DNA of 64,000 nt. It comes from DASYPQ01 sp041488095 (GTDB lineage Bacteria; Planctomycetota; UBA1135; GCA-002686595). The notes under the pieces were generated by a model. That model was not told the origin of the DNA. It ran no database searches and was given only the letters and a program-made list of their open reading frames with translations. The stretch covers positions 20,542 through 84,541 of the forward strand of contig JBGPOP010000018.1 of assembly GCA_041488095.1 (NCBI GenBank), written 5' to 3'. The position numbers and the translations under genes are program-made. Shown here in pieces: positions 52,678 to 61,231 of the stretch (positions are counted from its first letter, which is position 1; the number at the start of each line of letters is the position of its first letter).

Positions 52678-54492
52678 ATGGTCGACAAACCTCCCGCCCC
52701 GCAAGGGGCTCCGGAGCGGGAAGTTGCGCCTCCGGCCGGTGCGACGCTGCGCGGGACCCCGATCGCCCCCGGCCTGGTGCTCGGGCCGGTCCATCGCAAG
52801 GACTACGACCTGCTCAAGACCCCGCCCCAGCGCGTCCCGCTCGATCAGGTCGAGCGCGAGCTGAACCGCTTCCACAAGTCGCTGTTCGAGTCTCGTCGCC
52901 AGCTCGAGGACCTGAAGGGCCGCTTGCAGGGCAAGGTGCCCGCCGACCACGTGCGCATCCTCGACACGCACGTCGCGCTGCTCAAGGACTCGGTGTTCCT
53001 GTCCGACGTCGAGAACCTGATCATCCACGAGCAGATGACGCTCGAGGCCTCGATCGGCAAGGTGATCGCCGACTTCGACCGCATCTTCCGCCTGGTCCGG
53101 AACGAGGCCCTGCGCGAGCGCGCGATCGACCTGCGCGACGTCGGCATCCGCGTGCTGCGCAACCTCGAGAAGGAGGCCGGGGAGGAGCGCAAGGCCGACC
53201 CGGCGCCGACCGACTACGTGCTCGTCGCGCGCGAGCTGTCGATCGTCGACATGTTCAACCTCGAGAACCAGCACGTGCTGGGCATCGTGACCGAAGCCGG
53301 CGGGCTCACGAGCCACGCCGCGATCCTGGCGCGCTCGATGCGCATCCCGACCCTGACCGGTGTCGCAGGCCTGCTCGACCGCGTGCGGGAGGGGGACTTC
53401 GTGATCCTCGACTCGACCGAAGGGATCGTGCGGGTCAACCCCGACGAGCTGGTGCGGGCCCAGTACCGCCGCGCGACCGCCGAGAAGCCCGCACCCGTCC
53501 CCGAGAAGGGCGTGCCCGAGTGGGCGCGCCGCCCGGCGCGCACCGCGGACGGTCAGGCGATCGCGGTCACGGCGAGCTGCGGCAACCTGCCCGAGGTCGA
53601 TCAGGCGGCCGGCCTCGGGATGCAGGGCGTCGGCCTGTACCGGACCGAGCTCCTCTACCTGATCGATCGCGAGCAGCCCTCGCTCGAGTCGCTCGTGGCT
53701 CACTACTCCGCGGTGCTCGAGCACGCGCGCGGCGCCAGCGTGACGTTCCGGCTCCTGCACGTGGACTCGAGCCTGGAGGTTCCCTACCTGCACGACCAGC
53801 GCGAGCTGAATCCGGGGCTCGGCCTGGCGGGCGTGCGCGTGCTGCTCCATCGCGAGCACATCCTGCGGCGCCAGCTCCAGGCGCTCCTGCGCGCCGCGCC
53901 GCCCGGACCCGAGGCGCGCGTGAAGATCGCGGTGCCCTTCGTCACCGACTGCGGCGACCTGCGGCGGGTCAAGGAGATCCTCTTCGAGGAGCGTTACGCG
54001 CTGCGCAAGTCCGGCGCGAGCTTCCAGGACCACGTGGAGCTGGGCGCCGTGGTCGAGACCCCCGTCGCGGCTCTCGGTGCCCGCGAGCTGGCGCGCGAGG
54101 CGGACTTCCTGACGATCAGCCTCGACTCGCTCCTGCAGTACCTGCTCGCCGCCGACCGCGAGAACCATGAGCTGCGCGACTGGTTCGAGCCGATCCACCC
54201 GTTCGTGCTGCGCGTGCTCATGCAGGTGTGCGAGGTGTGCGAGCAGGCCGGCCGTCCCCTCTCGGTGTTCGGCGTCACCGTCGTGAACGCGACGAACCTC
54301 CCGTTCCTGCTCGGAGTCGGGCTGCGGCACTTCTGCGTCCAACCCGTCGCGCTCGAGGATTTCCTCTCCACGGTGCAGAAGACCGACCTCCGCAACGCGC
54401 GCCGCAGCGTGACCCTGGCTTCGCGCGCCGCCTCGCAGGCGGAGACGCTGACGCTCGTCGAGGGCTACCGCCACGGCTTCGCGCGGCCGTGA
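52678..54492 (+). CDS. PtsI-like protein (PTS enzyme I homologue), probable pseudoenzyme
   Basis: A 604-residue protein aligned over its whole length to enzyme I. The HPr-interacting helical domain and swivelling His domain are intact, with the phospho-His in GGLTSHAAILARSMRIP. In the PEP-binding barrel several catalytic residues are changed. The DIGGDK region reads HVDSSLE and the NPxLGxR Arg is lost (NPGLGLAG). The TNDLTQY motif is SLDSLLQY and the catalytic Cys of CGE is replaced (SVFGVTV). PEP-dependent autophosphorylation is therefore doubtful. No HPr or EII gene is nearby. AGGA lies before the ATG. It may be a regulatory acceptor or a decayed enzyme. Confidence 0.88.
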   Translation: MVDKPPAPQGAPEREVAPPAGATLRGTPIAPGLVLGPVHRKDYDLLKTPPQRVPLDQVERELNRFHKSLFESRRQLEDLKGRLQGKVPADHVRILDTHVALLKDSVFLSDVENLIIHEQMTLEASIGKVIADFDRIFRLVRNEALRERAIDLRDVGIRVLRNLEKEAGEERKADPAPTDYVLVARELSIVDMFNLENQHVLGIVTEAGGLTSHAAILARSMRIPTLTGVAGLLDRVREGDFVILDSTEGIVRVNPDELVRAQYRRATAEKPAPVPEKGVPEWARRPARTADGQAIAVTASCGNLPEVDQAAGLGMQGVGLYRTELLYLIDREQPSLESLVAHYSAVLEHARGASVTFRLLHVDSSLEVPYLHDQRELNPGLGLAGVRVLLHREHILRRQLQALLRAAPPGPEARVKIAVPFVTDCGDLRRVKEILFEERYALRKSGASFQDHVELGAVVETPVAALGARELAREADFLTISLDSLLQYLLAADRENHELRDWFEPIHPFVLRVLMQVCEVCEQAGRPLSVFGVTVVNATNLPFLLGVGLRHFCVQPVALEDFLSTVQKTDLRNARRSVTLASRAASQAETLTLVEGYRHGFARP

Positions 54493-54501
54493 GCGCCGTG
54501 C

Positions 54502-55413
54502 TCACGTCACCACGGGCGCACCCAGGACCGGCGCGACGACCCGGCTCTCGGCTCGCGGATCGCCCGCGCGCAGGGCTTTCTCCATCTCCGCGGCTATCCC
54601 ATCGATCCGTGTGCGGGGTCCGATCGCGATCAGGGCCGAGCCGCTGCCGCTGATCGTCGCGAGCCATGCGCCGCCCGCTCGCGCAGCCTCGATCGCGGCT
54701 GCTCCGCCGTCGATCAACGGGAGGCGATAGCGGACGTGCAGACGGTCCTCTCCGCCCAATGCGAGCAGCTCCGGGTCCGCGCGGCGCAACCCCTCGAGGA
54801 GCAGCGCGAGGCGCCTGGGGTTCTCGACCGCGTCGGCGAACTGGACCTGGGCGGGCAGCGCCGCTCGCGCCGTCTTCGTGGGCAGGACTCGCGACGGCCA
54901 CGCCAGGGCGAAGGCGAGATCAGGGTGCAGGGGTTGCTGGACGACGCACAGGCCGCCGCTCGGCCTGGGCACGGAGAGCGTGCAGCCGCCGAGCAGGGCC
55001 GCGCTGGAGTTGTCGGGATGGCCCTCGATCTCGAGACCCCAGGCGAGCAGGTCGTGGACCTCGGCCGGGCGTGCAGCCATCGCGGAGGCGAGGAGGAGGC
55101 CTGCCGCGACTGCCGCGCCGCTGCTGCCCAGGCCTCGCGCGACCGGGATGTCCGACCGCGCCTCGAAGCGCAGAGCTCCCGTTTGCAAGCCCAGATGCCC
55201 GGCCGCGAGCTCGAAGGCGCGGAACACGAGATTCTCGGGACCCCGCGGCCAGCCTTCGGCCGTCCCGGCGAGGCTCGCGAACTCGTGGCGCTCACCGCTC
55301 GACGGCCCGGAGACGCGCACGTCTAGGAAGAGCGACAGCGCGAGGCCCAGGAAGTCGAACCCCGGGCCCAGGTTGGAGGTCGAGGCGGGGACACTGACTC
55401 GGATGGGTCGCAT
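54502..55413 (-). CDS. thrB: Homoserine kinase
   Basis: A 303-residue GHMP kinase. VSVPASTSNLGPGFDFLGLAL at the N-terminus, the ATP-binding loop PVARGLGSSGAAVAAGL, and GAWLATISGSGSALIAI near the end are diagnostic. It phosphorylates homoserine; the product is used by threonine synthase (43911-45137). The start MRPIRV at 55413 is preferred; MTFPPAL seven codons earlier is possible, and neither has a clear ribosome site. It converges with the PtsI-like gene. Confidence 0.94.
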   Translation of the reverse strand: MRPIRVSVPASTSNLGPGFDFLGLALSLFLDVRVSGPSSGERHEFASLAGTAEGWPRGPENLVFRAFELAAGHLGLQTGALRFEARSDIPVARGLGSSGAAVAAGLLLASAMAARPAEVHDLLAWGLEIEGHPDNSSAALLGGCTLSVPRPSGGLCVVQQPLHPDLAFALAWPSRVLPTKTARAALPAQVQFADAVENPRRLALLLEGLRRADPELLALGGEDRLHVRYRLPLIDGGAAAIEAARAGGAWLATISGSGSALIAIGPRTRIDGIAAEMEKALRAGDPRAESRVVAPVLGAPVVT

Positions 55414-55783
55414 GAGCGCTGGCGGGAATGTCATCGCGGTGGGAGAGCGGCGGAGTCGCGCATTCTCAGGCTCGTCGCAGACGGCGTCGAGCGCGGCTCC
55501 CCAGTAGTTCCCGGAACTGGGATCGGCCAACAATCGTCCCATACCGCCTTGATGTTGCGCTTGTAGACGCTCCAGACCCCAGATAGCGTGGCCCGCGCCC
55601 GGAAGTGAGCAGGGAGGACGAGTTCGTCGGGCGGGTCTCGCGGTCGAGGGGATACCGGCCGAGACCTGCCCGCTCCCCCCTCTCCTCGCGCCCGGAGCGA
55701 CGAGCGGAAGCCTGTAGCTGCACACCAGCCTGTGGAGCGTCACCCCCGCCCGTCGAAGGGCGGCTGGGGCAGGAGAGCAACCG
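55414..55783. other. Intergenic stretch between thrB and the small aminotransferase-like gene
   Basis: About 370 bases between divergent genes. I see no RNA gene, no good terminator and no confident promoter; the nearest candidate (TTGTAG, 17 bases, TAGCGT around 55562-55590) is weak. In particular no remnant of the missing aminotransferase N-terminal part could be read here in any frame. Confidence 0.5.
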
Positions 55784-56035
55784 ATGGTCGAAGACAAGGA
55801 TCGCTTCTACTCGCGCCTGGCATCGATCCCCGGGATCCACCCGCTCCCTTCGATCGGAGACTGGATCCTGCTCCAGGTGAGGAATCCGGCCGAGCTCGCT
55901 CGCCGTGTCAACCGCAGGCTCACGCCCGGCGCGATGAGCGTTCCGCGTCAGGTCCACGGTGCGGTGCGCATCCAGGTCGGTGATCCGCGGGCCAACGAGC
56001 AGCTCCTCAACGCGATCCGCGAGTGCGTGGCCTGA
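55784..56035 (+). CDS. Stand-alone HisC-like aminotransferase C-terminal domain
   Basis: An 83-residue protein resembling only the C-terminal small domain of histidinol-phosphate-type aminotransferases: FYSRLASIPGIHPLPSIGD, WILLQVRNPAELARRVNRRL, and GAVRIQVGDPRANEQLLNAI. The PLP domain is absent and was not found upstream. It has a strong GGAGAG ribosome site 6-7 bases before its ATG, so it looks like a real small gene rather than decay debris. It might pair with another protein or regulate an aminotransferase. The assignment rests on pattern similarity over ~70 residues. Confidence 0.7.
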   Translation: MVEDKDRFYSRLASIPGIHPLPSIGDWILLQVRNPAELARRVNRRLTPGAMSVPRQVHGAVRIQVGDPRANEQLLNAIRECVA

Positions 56036-56064
56036 GGGCTCGGCGCGAGGGTAAGCTCTCGCGC

Positions 56065-57540
56065 GTGCATTCGGATAGGGGAGCCCTGGCAGGATCGCTC
56101 GCCTGCCTCCTCGCCGCGACCTGCGCGGCACGGGGGACTCACGAGTCCCAGCCTGGGCTGCATCCCGAGGTCGCCCGCGCCGACATCGAGGCCCATGTGC
56201 GTTTCCTCGCGTCCGACGAGCTTGCCGGCCGCTGCACCGGCACGCCGGAAGCCGAGCGCGCGGCGCGTTACCTGTCCGATGCCCTCGAGCGTTGCGGCGT
56301 AGAGCCGGCCGGCGAGGGCGGCACGTTCCTCCTGCCCGTGCCCCTCCACCGTATCCGAACGGTCGCGGCGCCCGAGCTCACGCTCGCCGCACGCAGCGGG
56401 ACGGACGGCGAGGAGAAGATCGAAGCCGTCTACCGGCGCGACTTCGAAACCTCCGAAGCGGCCATCGCGGTCGAGGGCCTGAAGGTTGTCGTCGCTCGTT
56501 CGGCCACCGAGATCCCCAAGGAACCCGACGCGCGAGTTGCGATGTTCATCGACGCTTCCGACACCCAGGCGAAGCGATGGCTCGAAGAGGCGGGCCATCC
56601 CGAGGGACAGGGCTTCGGTCTGTGGATCCGCGCAGGCCTGACCAACGCCGGTGCGGAAGCCGCCTTCACGCCCAGGGAATCCGGCCTGCGGCGGCTGCCT
56701 GGGAATACGCCGCAGGCCTCGGTCAAGATGCGCGGTCCGCTGCTGGATCGCCTTCGCCATGGCGAGATCCAGAGCCTTTCCCTGCGGACGCACGTCGAGG
56801 ATGAGACGGTGCGGGCCTTCAACGTGGTCGGCCGGATTCTCGGCGCGGGCCTTCCGGGAGAGCCCGACCTGGCGCGCGAGACGGTCGTCGTCAGCGCGCA
56901 CTACGACCACCTTCCACCGCAGGAGAAGGAGGCGGGCTCTGCCAGCGGGCCCCCGGACGGCAAGGACCGGATCTACAACGGTGCCGACGACGACGCTTCG
57001 GGCTGCGCCGCGGTGCTCGAGATCGCCGGCGCGCTCGGCGCGGGGAAGAAGCCCGCGCGCACGGTCGTGTTCTTCCTCGCCACCGGTGAGGAGGAGGGGC
57101 TGCTCGGCACGAACGCCTACCTCGACCACCCCGTCGTGCCTCTGGCCCAGACCGTGGCCAACCTGAACGTCGAGATGATCGGACGGCCGGACCCGATGGT
57201 CGGCGGGCCGGGGACGCTGTGGCTGACCGGCTTCGAGCGGACCGATCTCGGCCCAGCGTTCGCCGACGCAGGGCTCCCCGTGAAGGCCGATCCCCGCCCC
57301 GATCAGCACTTCTTCGAACGCTCGGACAACTACGCGTTCGTCCTGCGCGGCATCGTCGGCCAGACGTTCTCGAGCTACAACCTCCACGCGGACTACCACA
57401 CACCCGCGGACGAGGCGGACAAGCTCGACTACGCGCACATGGAGAGCTGCACGCGCGCGCTGCTCCAGGCCGTGCGCCTCGTCGCGGACGGAAAGCTGCG
57501 TCCGCGGTGGGTCGAAGGCCGCGAGCCCAAGCACCGCTGA
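56065..57540 (+). CDS. Exported M28-family metallopeptidase
   Basis: About 491 residues with an N-terminal hydrophobic signal (ALAGSLACLLAATCAA), possibly a lipoprotein. The M28 co-catalytic zinc residues are all visible: His in VSAHYDHL, Asp in NGADDDASG, Glu pair in ATGEEEGLLG, Glu in LNVEMIGR and His in ADYHTPAD. A protease-associated-like insert lies between the N-terminal helical cap and the catalytic core. It is an aminopeptidase or glutaminyl-cyclase-like enzyme acting outside the cytoplasm. The start could be GTG 56065 or GTG 56023, which overlaps the upstream small gene. Confidence 0.9.
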   Translation: MHSDRGALAGSLACLLAATCAARGTHESQPGLHPEVARADIEAHVRFLASDELAGRCTGTPEAERAARYLSDALERCGVEPAGEGGTFLLPVPLHRIRTVAAPELTLAARSGTDGEEKIEAVYRRDFETSEAAIAVEGLKVVVARSATEIPKEPDARVAMFIDASDTQAKRWLEEAGHPEGQGFGLWIRAGLTNAGAEAAFTPRESGLRRLPGNTPQASVKMRGPLLDRLRHGEIQSLSLRTHVEDETVRAFNVVGRILGAGLPGEPDLARETVVVSAHYDHLPPQEKEAGSASGPPDGKDRIYNGADDDASGCAAVLEIAGALGAGKKPARTVVFFLATGEEEGLLGTNAYLDHPVVPLAQTVANLNVEMIGRPDPMVGGPGTLWLTGFERTDLGPAFADAGLPVKADPRPDQHFFERSDNYAFVLRGIVGQTFSSYNLHADYHTPADEADKLDYAHMESCTRALLQAVRLVADGKLRPRWVEGREPKHR

Positions 57541-57556
57541 CGGCGAGGACGGCCTG

Positions 57557-58450
57557 GTGACGAGCGCGATCCTGATTCCGCATCCGAGGGTCCACGCCCG
57601 CACACGCGCGGTCGAGATCCGTCCCGCGCGCCGACGGATCCGGGCGCGCTTCACCGCCGCGACAGCGGATCGCCACGAGCTGTACCAGCTCGCCGTGCAA
57701 TCGCCCGAGTCCGACCTGGCCTTCCTCGAGCGCGTCTACCGGCGACGGAACCGCAGATCCCCGCGGCACCTGCGCGAGGACTTCTGCGGCACGGCGCTCC
57801 TGTGCGCGACCTGGGTGAAGCGTGGCGGCCGCACGGCCGAGGGCTTCGACCTCGACCCCGAGCCGCTCGCGTGGGGTGCGGCGCACAATCTCGAGCCGTT
57901 GGGAGCCAGGGCTGCTCGCGTCGCCCTGCACCGGAAGGACGTGCGCGCCCGCGGCGAGCGCCCGGCGGACATCCGCGTGGCGCAGAACTTCTCCTACTGG
58001 ATCTTCAAGGAGCGCGGGGAGCTGCTCCGGTACTTCCGCCGCGCCCGGACCGACCTCGCCCGCGGAGGCATCTTCGCCATCGACATCTACGGCGGTCCGG
58101 AGGCGACCGAGGAGATCAAGGACGCGCGGCGGATCGAGGGAGGATTCACCTACGTGTGGGATCAGGCTCGCTACCTGCCGGGCACGGGCGACTACACCTG
58201 CCACATCCACTTCCGCTTCCGCGACGGGAGCGAGATGAGGCGCGCCTTCACCTACCACTGGCGCTTCTGGACCCTGACGGAGCTGCGCGACCTGCTGCGC
58301 GAGGCGGGCTTCTCGCGCGTCGAGTCCTGGTTCGAGCAGTCCGACGAGAACGATCGCATCGGCCGGGGCAACGGGAGATTCGCGCTCGATCCCACGGGCG
58401 CGACCTGCCGCGACTGCTCGGCGTGGATCGCCTACCTGGTGGCGTCCTAG
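57557..58450 (+). CDS. Class I SAM-dependent methyltransferase
   Basis: A 297-residue methyltransferase. Motif I is rewritten as LREDFCGTALLCATWVKRGG, followed by AEGFDLDPEPLAWG, and later AQNFSYWIFKERGELLRYFR and IFAIDIYGGPEA. A C-terminal WRFWTLTELRDLLREAGF is typical of the family. The GTG start has GAGG 8 bases upstream. It overlaps by 4 bases the end of the convergent MauE-like gene. The substrate is unknown. Confidence 0.85.
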   Translation: MTSAILIPHPRVHARTRAVEIRPARRRIRARFTAATADRHELYQLAVQSPESDLAFLERVYRRRNRRSPRHLREDFCGTALLCATWVKRGGRTAEGFDLDPEPLAWGAAHNLEPLGARAARVALHRKDVRARGERPADIRVAQNFSYWIFKERGELLRYFRRARTDLARGGIFAIDIYGGPEATEEIKDARRIEGGFTYVWDQARYLPGTGDYTCHIHFRFRDGSEMRRAFTYHWRFWTLTELRDLLREAGFSRVESWFEQSDENDRIGRGNGRFALDPTGATCRDCSAWIAYLVAS

Positions 58451-59367
58451 CCGCCTTTCTCGTACAGCAGCTTGGCGTGCTCCTCGTCGAGCGCGAACTT
58501 CACGATGCCGCCCTCGACGCGGATCTCCCAGGGAGTCTGGAGGACTACCTGCTGGTTTTCGGGGAGCGCGACGTTCGTCACGTGCGGACCCTGGGGCATC
58601 AGGTCGACCGCTCGGCCGTCCTTCAGATCGTCGCGGATCTGCACGAGCAGGATCGGCTGCGTCCCGTCGTCCTGGCCGGCCATCCGGCGCAGGTGGGCCG
58701 CGCAGTGATCGCAACCTTGCCTCCACAGCACGATCCTGCCGTCCGTGGGGAACTCCTCCGGCTTGACCCAGCGGGTCAGGTCCTCGACCTCGTAGATCGA
58801 GCGGTTGACCCACTTCGCGGGGTCCATGATCACGTAGCGTGCAGGCCCGACGCTTCCCGGCTCGGGAGCCCGGATCACGAGCCAAGGCAGCCCGAGGGAC
58901 GCGACGACACCCGCCGCGAGAAGGCCCGCGGAGAGACCCGGCCCGCGGATCACCGACCACGGTCGCGAGGCGAGCAGCGACACCAGGAGCGCGCTGTCGA
59001 CCGAGAGCATCACCCACGGCGGGACCTTGATCGTCGCCCCGAAGCAGCCGCAGGACTTGGCTCCTGCGAGGAGCTGCGAGACCAGGATGAAGTCGAAGAA
59101 GACGAAGAGCGCGAGGATCACCGGCCAGGCGAGCCGCGGCTTGATGAAGGCGAGGCACACGATCGAGAGCTCGATCCCGATGACCAGGTGGAAGGTCCGA
59201 TCGAGGTCGAAGGGTGCGAGATCCCGCACGAGCTGCGGCAGGTCCTTGGGCGTCCCGAGGAAGAGCTTGGCCAGCGCCCCCGCGAGGATCCAGATCCCCG
59301 CAAGGCGCACGACGATCGAGGCGAAGCCGCCTCGCGCCGCGGACGCCTGGGTCGTGGGGGGGGTCAT
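58447..59367 (-). CDS. MauE/DoxX-like membrane protein with C-terminal thioredoxin-like CxxC
   Basis: A 306-residue protein. Four to five membrane segments cover residues ~15-180, with the SCGCFG motif of MauE/VKOR-like DoxX proteins after the third. A soluble extracytoplasmic region follows with RIVLWRQGCDHCAAHLRRM, a CxxC site in a thioredoxin-like context, then ILLVQIRDDL and a C-terminal strand-rich part. A role in disulfide or electron transfer at the outer face of the membrane is likely. MauE-type proteins assist maturation of methylamine dehydrogenase, but no mau genes are present. Confidence 0.82.
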   Translation of the reverse strand: MTPPTTQASAARGGFASIVVRLAGIWILAGALAKLFLGTPKDLPQLVRDLAPFDLDRTFHLVIGIELSIVCLAFIKPRLAWPVILALFVFFDFILVSQLLAGAKSCGCFGATIKVPPWVMLSVDSALLVSLLASRPWSVIRGPGLSAGLLAAGVVASLGLPWLVIRAPEPGSVGPARYVIMDPAKWVNRSIYEVEDLTRWVKPEEFPTDGRIVLWRQGCDHCAAHLRRMAGQDDGTQPILLVQIRDDLKDGRAVDLMPQGPHVTNVALPENQQVVLQTPWEIRVEGGIVKFALDEEHAKLLYEKGG

Positions 59368-59420
59368 TGCGCCGGAGCCGGGCTACGCGTGCGCGCCCGG
59401 CCTGTGAGGCTCCAGGCCCC

Positions 59421-60272
59421 TCAATAGAGGGCGATCGTCGTCCCGTCCAGCAGTTCTGCGCAAGGCTGCCGGTGCGTCTGCTCCCTCCCCATCCACCGCC
59501 TGCGCTCCGGCCGGAGTCCCCACAGCGCCCGACGGTCTGCTCGAGGAAGGCTCTTGGAAGCGCCCCGCGCGGGCTCTCGCCCGAAGGCCGAGAGGAACGC
59601 TTCCCAAGCCTCGCCTCGGCGCGCCTTCCGGATGTGGATCGGATCGAAGCCGTACCAGCTGCCCGGCTGCTCGACGATCGCGGCTTCACGCGCCCGCGCC
59701 ATGGCGACGAGCCGCCCGTCGAGCTCACGCACCCGGTCCCGCACGGTCGCGAGATCGATCCGGTGCGAGGGGAAGATCAGGCTGCGAGCGACGCGGAACC
59801 GCAGCGGCGAGAGCCTGTCGACGCTCGTGAGCGGCGGACGCACGACCACCGTGCGGGCCCCGTGCATCCCGAGACGGGCGAGATCGCGCTCGATCCATCC
59901 CGCGATCTCGTCGACTTCCGATCCGTAGACGATGTCGTTCCCGAAGTCGGCGAGCAGGGCGAAGGTCTCCCGGGGCGGACCCGCCTCGAGCGCGCGCCAC
60001 AGGCCGCACTCCGCGATGCCGGGGAGCTCGCGGAAGAGGACGCGGGAGGGCTTGCCGTAGGAGCGCCCGTGTCCGATCGCAGCGAGCACCTCCAGCGGTC
60101 CGGGAAAGAGCGCCCGCAGCCGGGCGACGACCAGGGGGAAGGCGAGCGTCAGATTGCTCGCCCCGAGGAGCACGACGCGCGTCCGCTGGACCGATTCCAC
60201 GTGGCTCTCGTCCGGATCTTCCCGCGGCGCCGGCCCGGGCGCAATCTTGCCTGCTGCCGCGCGCTCTGGCAT
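59421..60272 (-). CDS. SGNH-hydrolase-like protein of unknown function
   Basis: About 283 residues. After a low-complexity N-terminus the core begins TRVVLLGASNLTLAFP, with the Gly-x-Ser-Asn block of SGNH-type proteins. GHGRSYG and FALLADFGNDIVYGS (a G.ND block) follow, and the DPIHI segment contains the expected Asp-x-x-His. An esterase or acyl-sugar hydrolase activity is plausible. Start sites are ambiguous: ATG 60272, only 10 bp from the divergent transporter gene, or GTG 60200, just ahead of the conserved core. Confidence 0.7.
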   Translation of the reverse strand: MPERAAAGKIAPGPAPREDPDESHVESVQRTRVVLLGASNLTLAFPLVVARLRALFPGPLEVLAAIGHGRSYGKPSRVLFRELPGIAECGLWRALEAGPPRETFALLADFGNDIVYGSEVDEIAGWIERDLARLGMHGARTVVVRPPLTSVDRLSPLRFRVARSLIFPSHRIDLATVRDRVRELDGRLVAMARAREAAIVEQPGSWYGFDPIHIRKARRGEAWEAFLSAFGREPARGASKSLPRADRRALWGLRPERRRWMGREQTHRQPCAELLDGTTIALY

Positions 60273-60282
60273 CGTGCGCGCG

Positions 60283-61176
60283 ATGCGCGAGAGGAGCCGG
60301 GCTCGCCTTTCGGTTCTCGCGACCGCCGCGCTCTTCTCGACCGGCGGCGCGGCGATCAAGGCCACGGTCCTGTCCGGCGCCCAGGTGGCAGGCCTGCGCA
60401 CCGGGATCGCGGCGCTCGCCTTCCTGGCGATGGTCCCGGCGGCGCGGCGCGTGCCGAGGTGGCGCGAAGTGCTGGTGGGATGCGCCTACGCCGGCAGCCT
60501 GGTCTTCTACACGCTGGCCAACAAGCGGACCACCGCGGCGAGCACGATCTTCCTCCAGTCGACGGCGCCGCTGTACATCCTCTTCCTCGGGCCGTGGCTC
60601 CTGCGGGAGCGCGCTCGGAGGGGCGACCTCGTGTTCCTCGCGGCCGCCGCGGCCGGGCTCTCGCTCTTCTTCCTCGACGTCGGCGCGCCGCAAAAGAGCG
60701 CGCCCGATCCGCTGCTCGGGAACCTGTTCGGGCTCGCGAGCGGCTTGTGCTGGGCGCTGACGCTGGTCGGCCTGCGCTGGCTCGGGTCCCGGGGCGAGAA
60801 CGTTTCGGCGGTCCTCGCGGGCAACTGCCTGGCCTTCCTGGTCTGCCTGCCCTGGACGGCCTCGATCTCCGGAGCGCGAGCGCAGGACTGGATCGTGGTC
60901 GCGTGGCTCGGGGTCTTCCAGGTCGCGATCGCGTACGTGCTCCTGACCGCGGCGCTGAAGCACCTGCCGGCGTTCGAGGCGTCGGTGCTCCTCCTCGTGG
61001 AGCCCGTGCTCAACCCGATCTGGGCCTGGCTCCTCCACGGAGAGCGACCCGGACCCTGGGCCCTCGTCGGCGGCGCCGTGCTTCTCGGCGCGACGCTCGT
61101 CAAGAGCCGGCTGGGTGCACGCGGCGAGGACGCGGGCGCGCGGGCCAGCATGCCGGAAGCCCCCGGTCGACGTTGA
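60283..61176 (+). CDS. EamA/DMT-family permease
   Basis: A 297-residue protein with ten predicted membrane helices in two EamA halves. The first half begins LATAALFSTGGAAIKATV and contains RTTAASTIFLQSTAPLYI; the second has LGNLFGLASGLCWALTLVGL and ASVLLLVEPVLNPIWAWLL with GERP. These are the hallmarks of drug/metabolite exporters. The solute is unknown. It is divergent from the SGNH-like gene. Confidence 0.9.
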   Translation: MRERSRARLSVLATAALFSTGGAAIKATVLSGAQVAGLRTGIAALAFLAMVPAARRVPRWREVLVGCAYAGSLVFYTLANKRTTAASTIFLQSTAPLYILFLGPWLLRERARRGDLVFLAAAAAGLSLFFLDVGAPQKSAPDPLLGNLFGLASGLCWALTLVGLRWLGSRGENVSAVLAGNCLAFLVCLPWTASISGARAQDWIVVAWLGVFQVAIAYVLLTAALKHLPAFEASVLLLVEPVLNPIWAWLLHGERPGPWALVGGAVLLGATLVKSRLGARGEDAGARASMPEAPGRR

Positions 61177-61231
61177 CGTCCTGGCTCTTTGACTCGGGCG
61201 GAGCGTGCACCTAGCCTCTCGGCGCCCCGTC

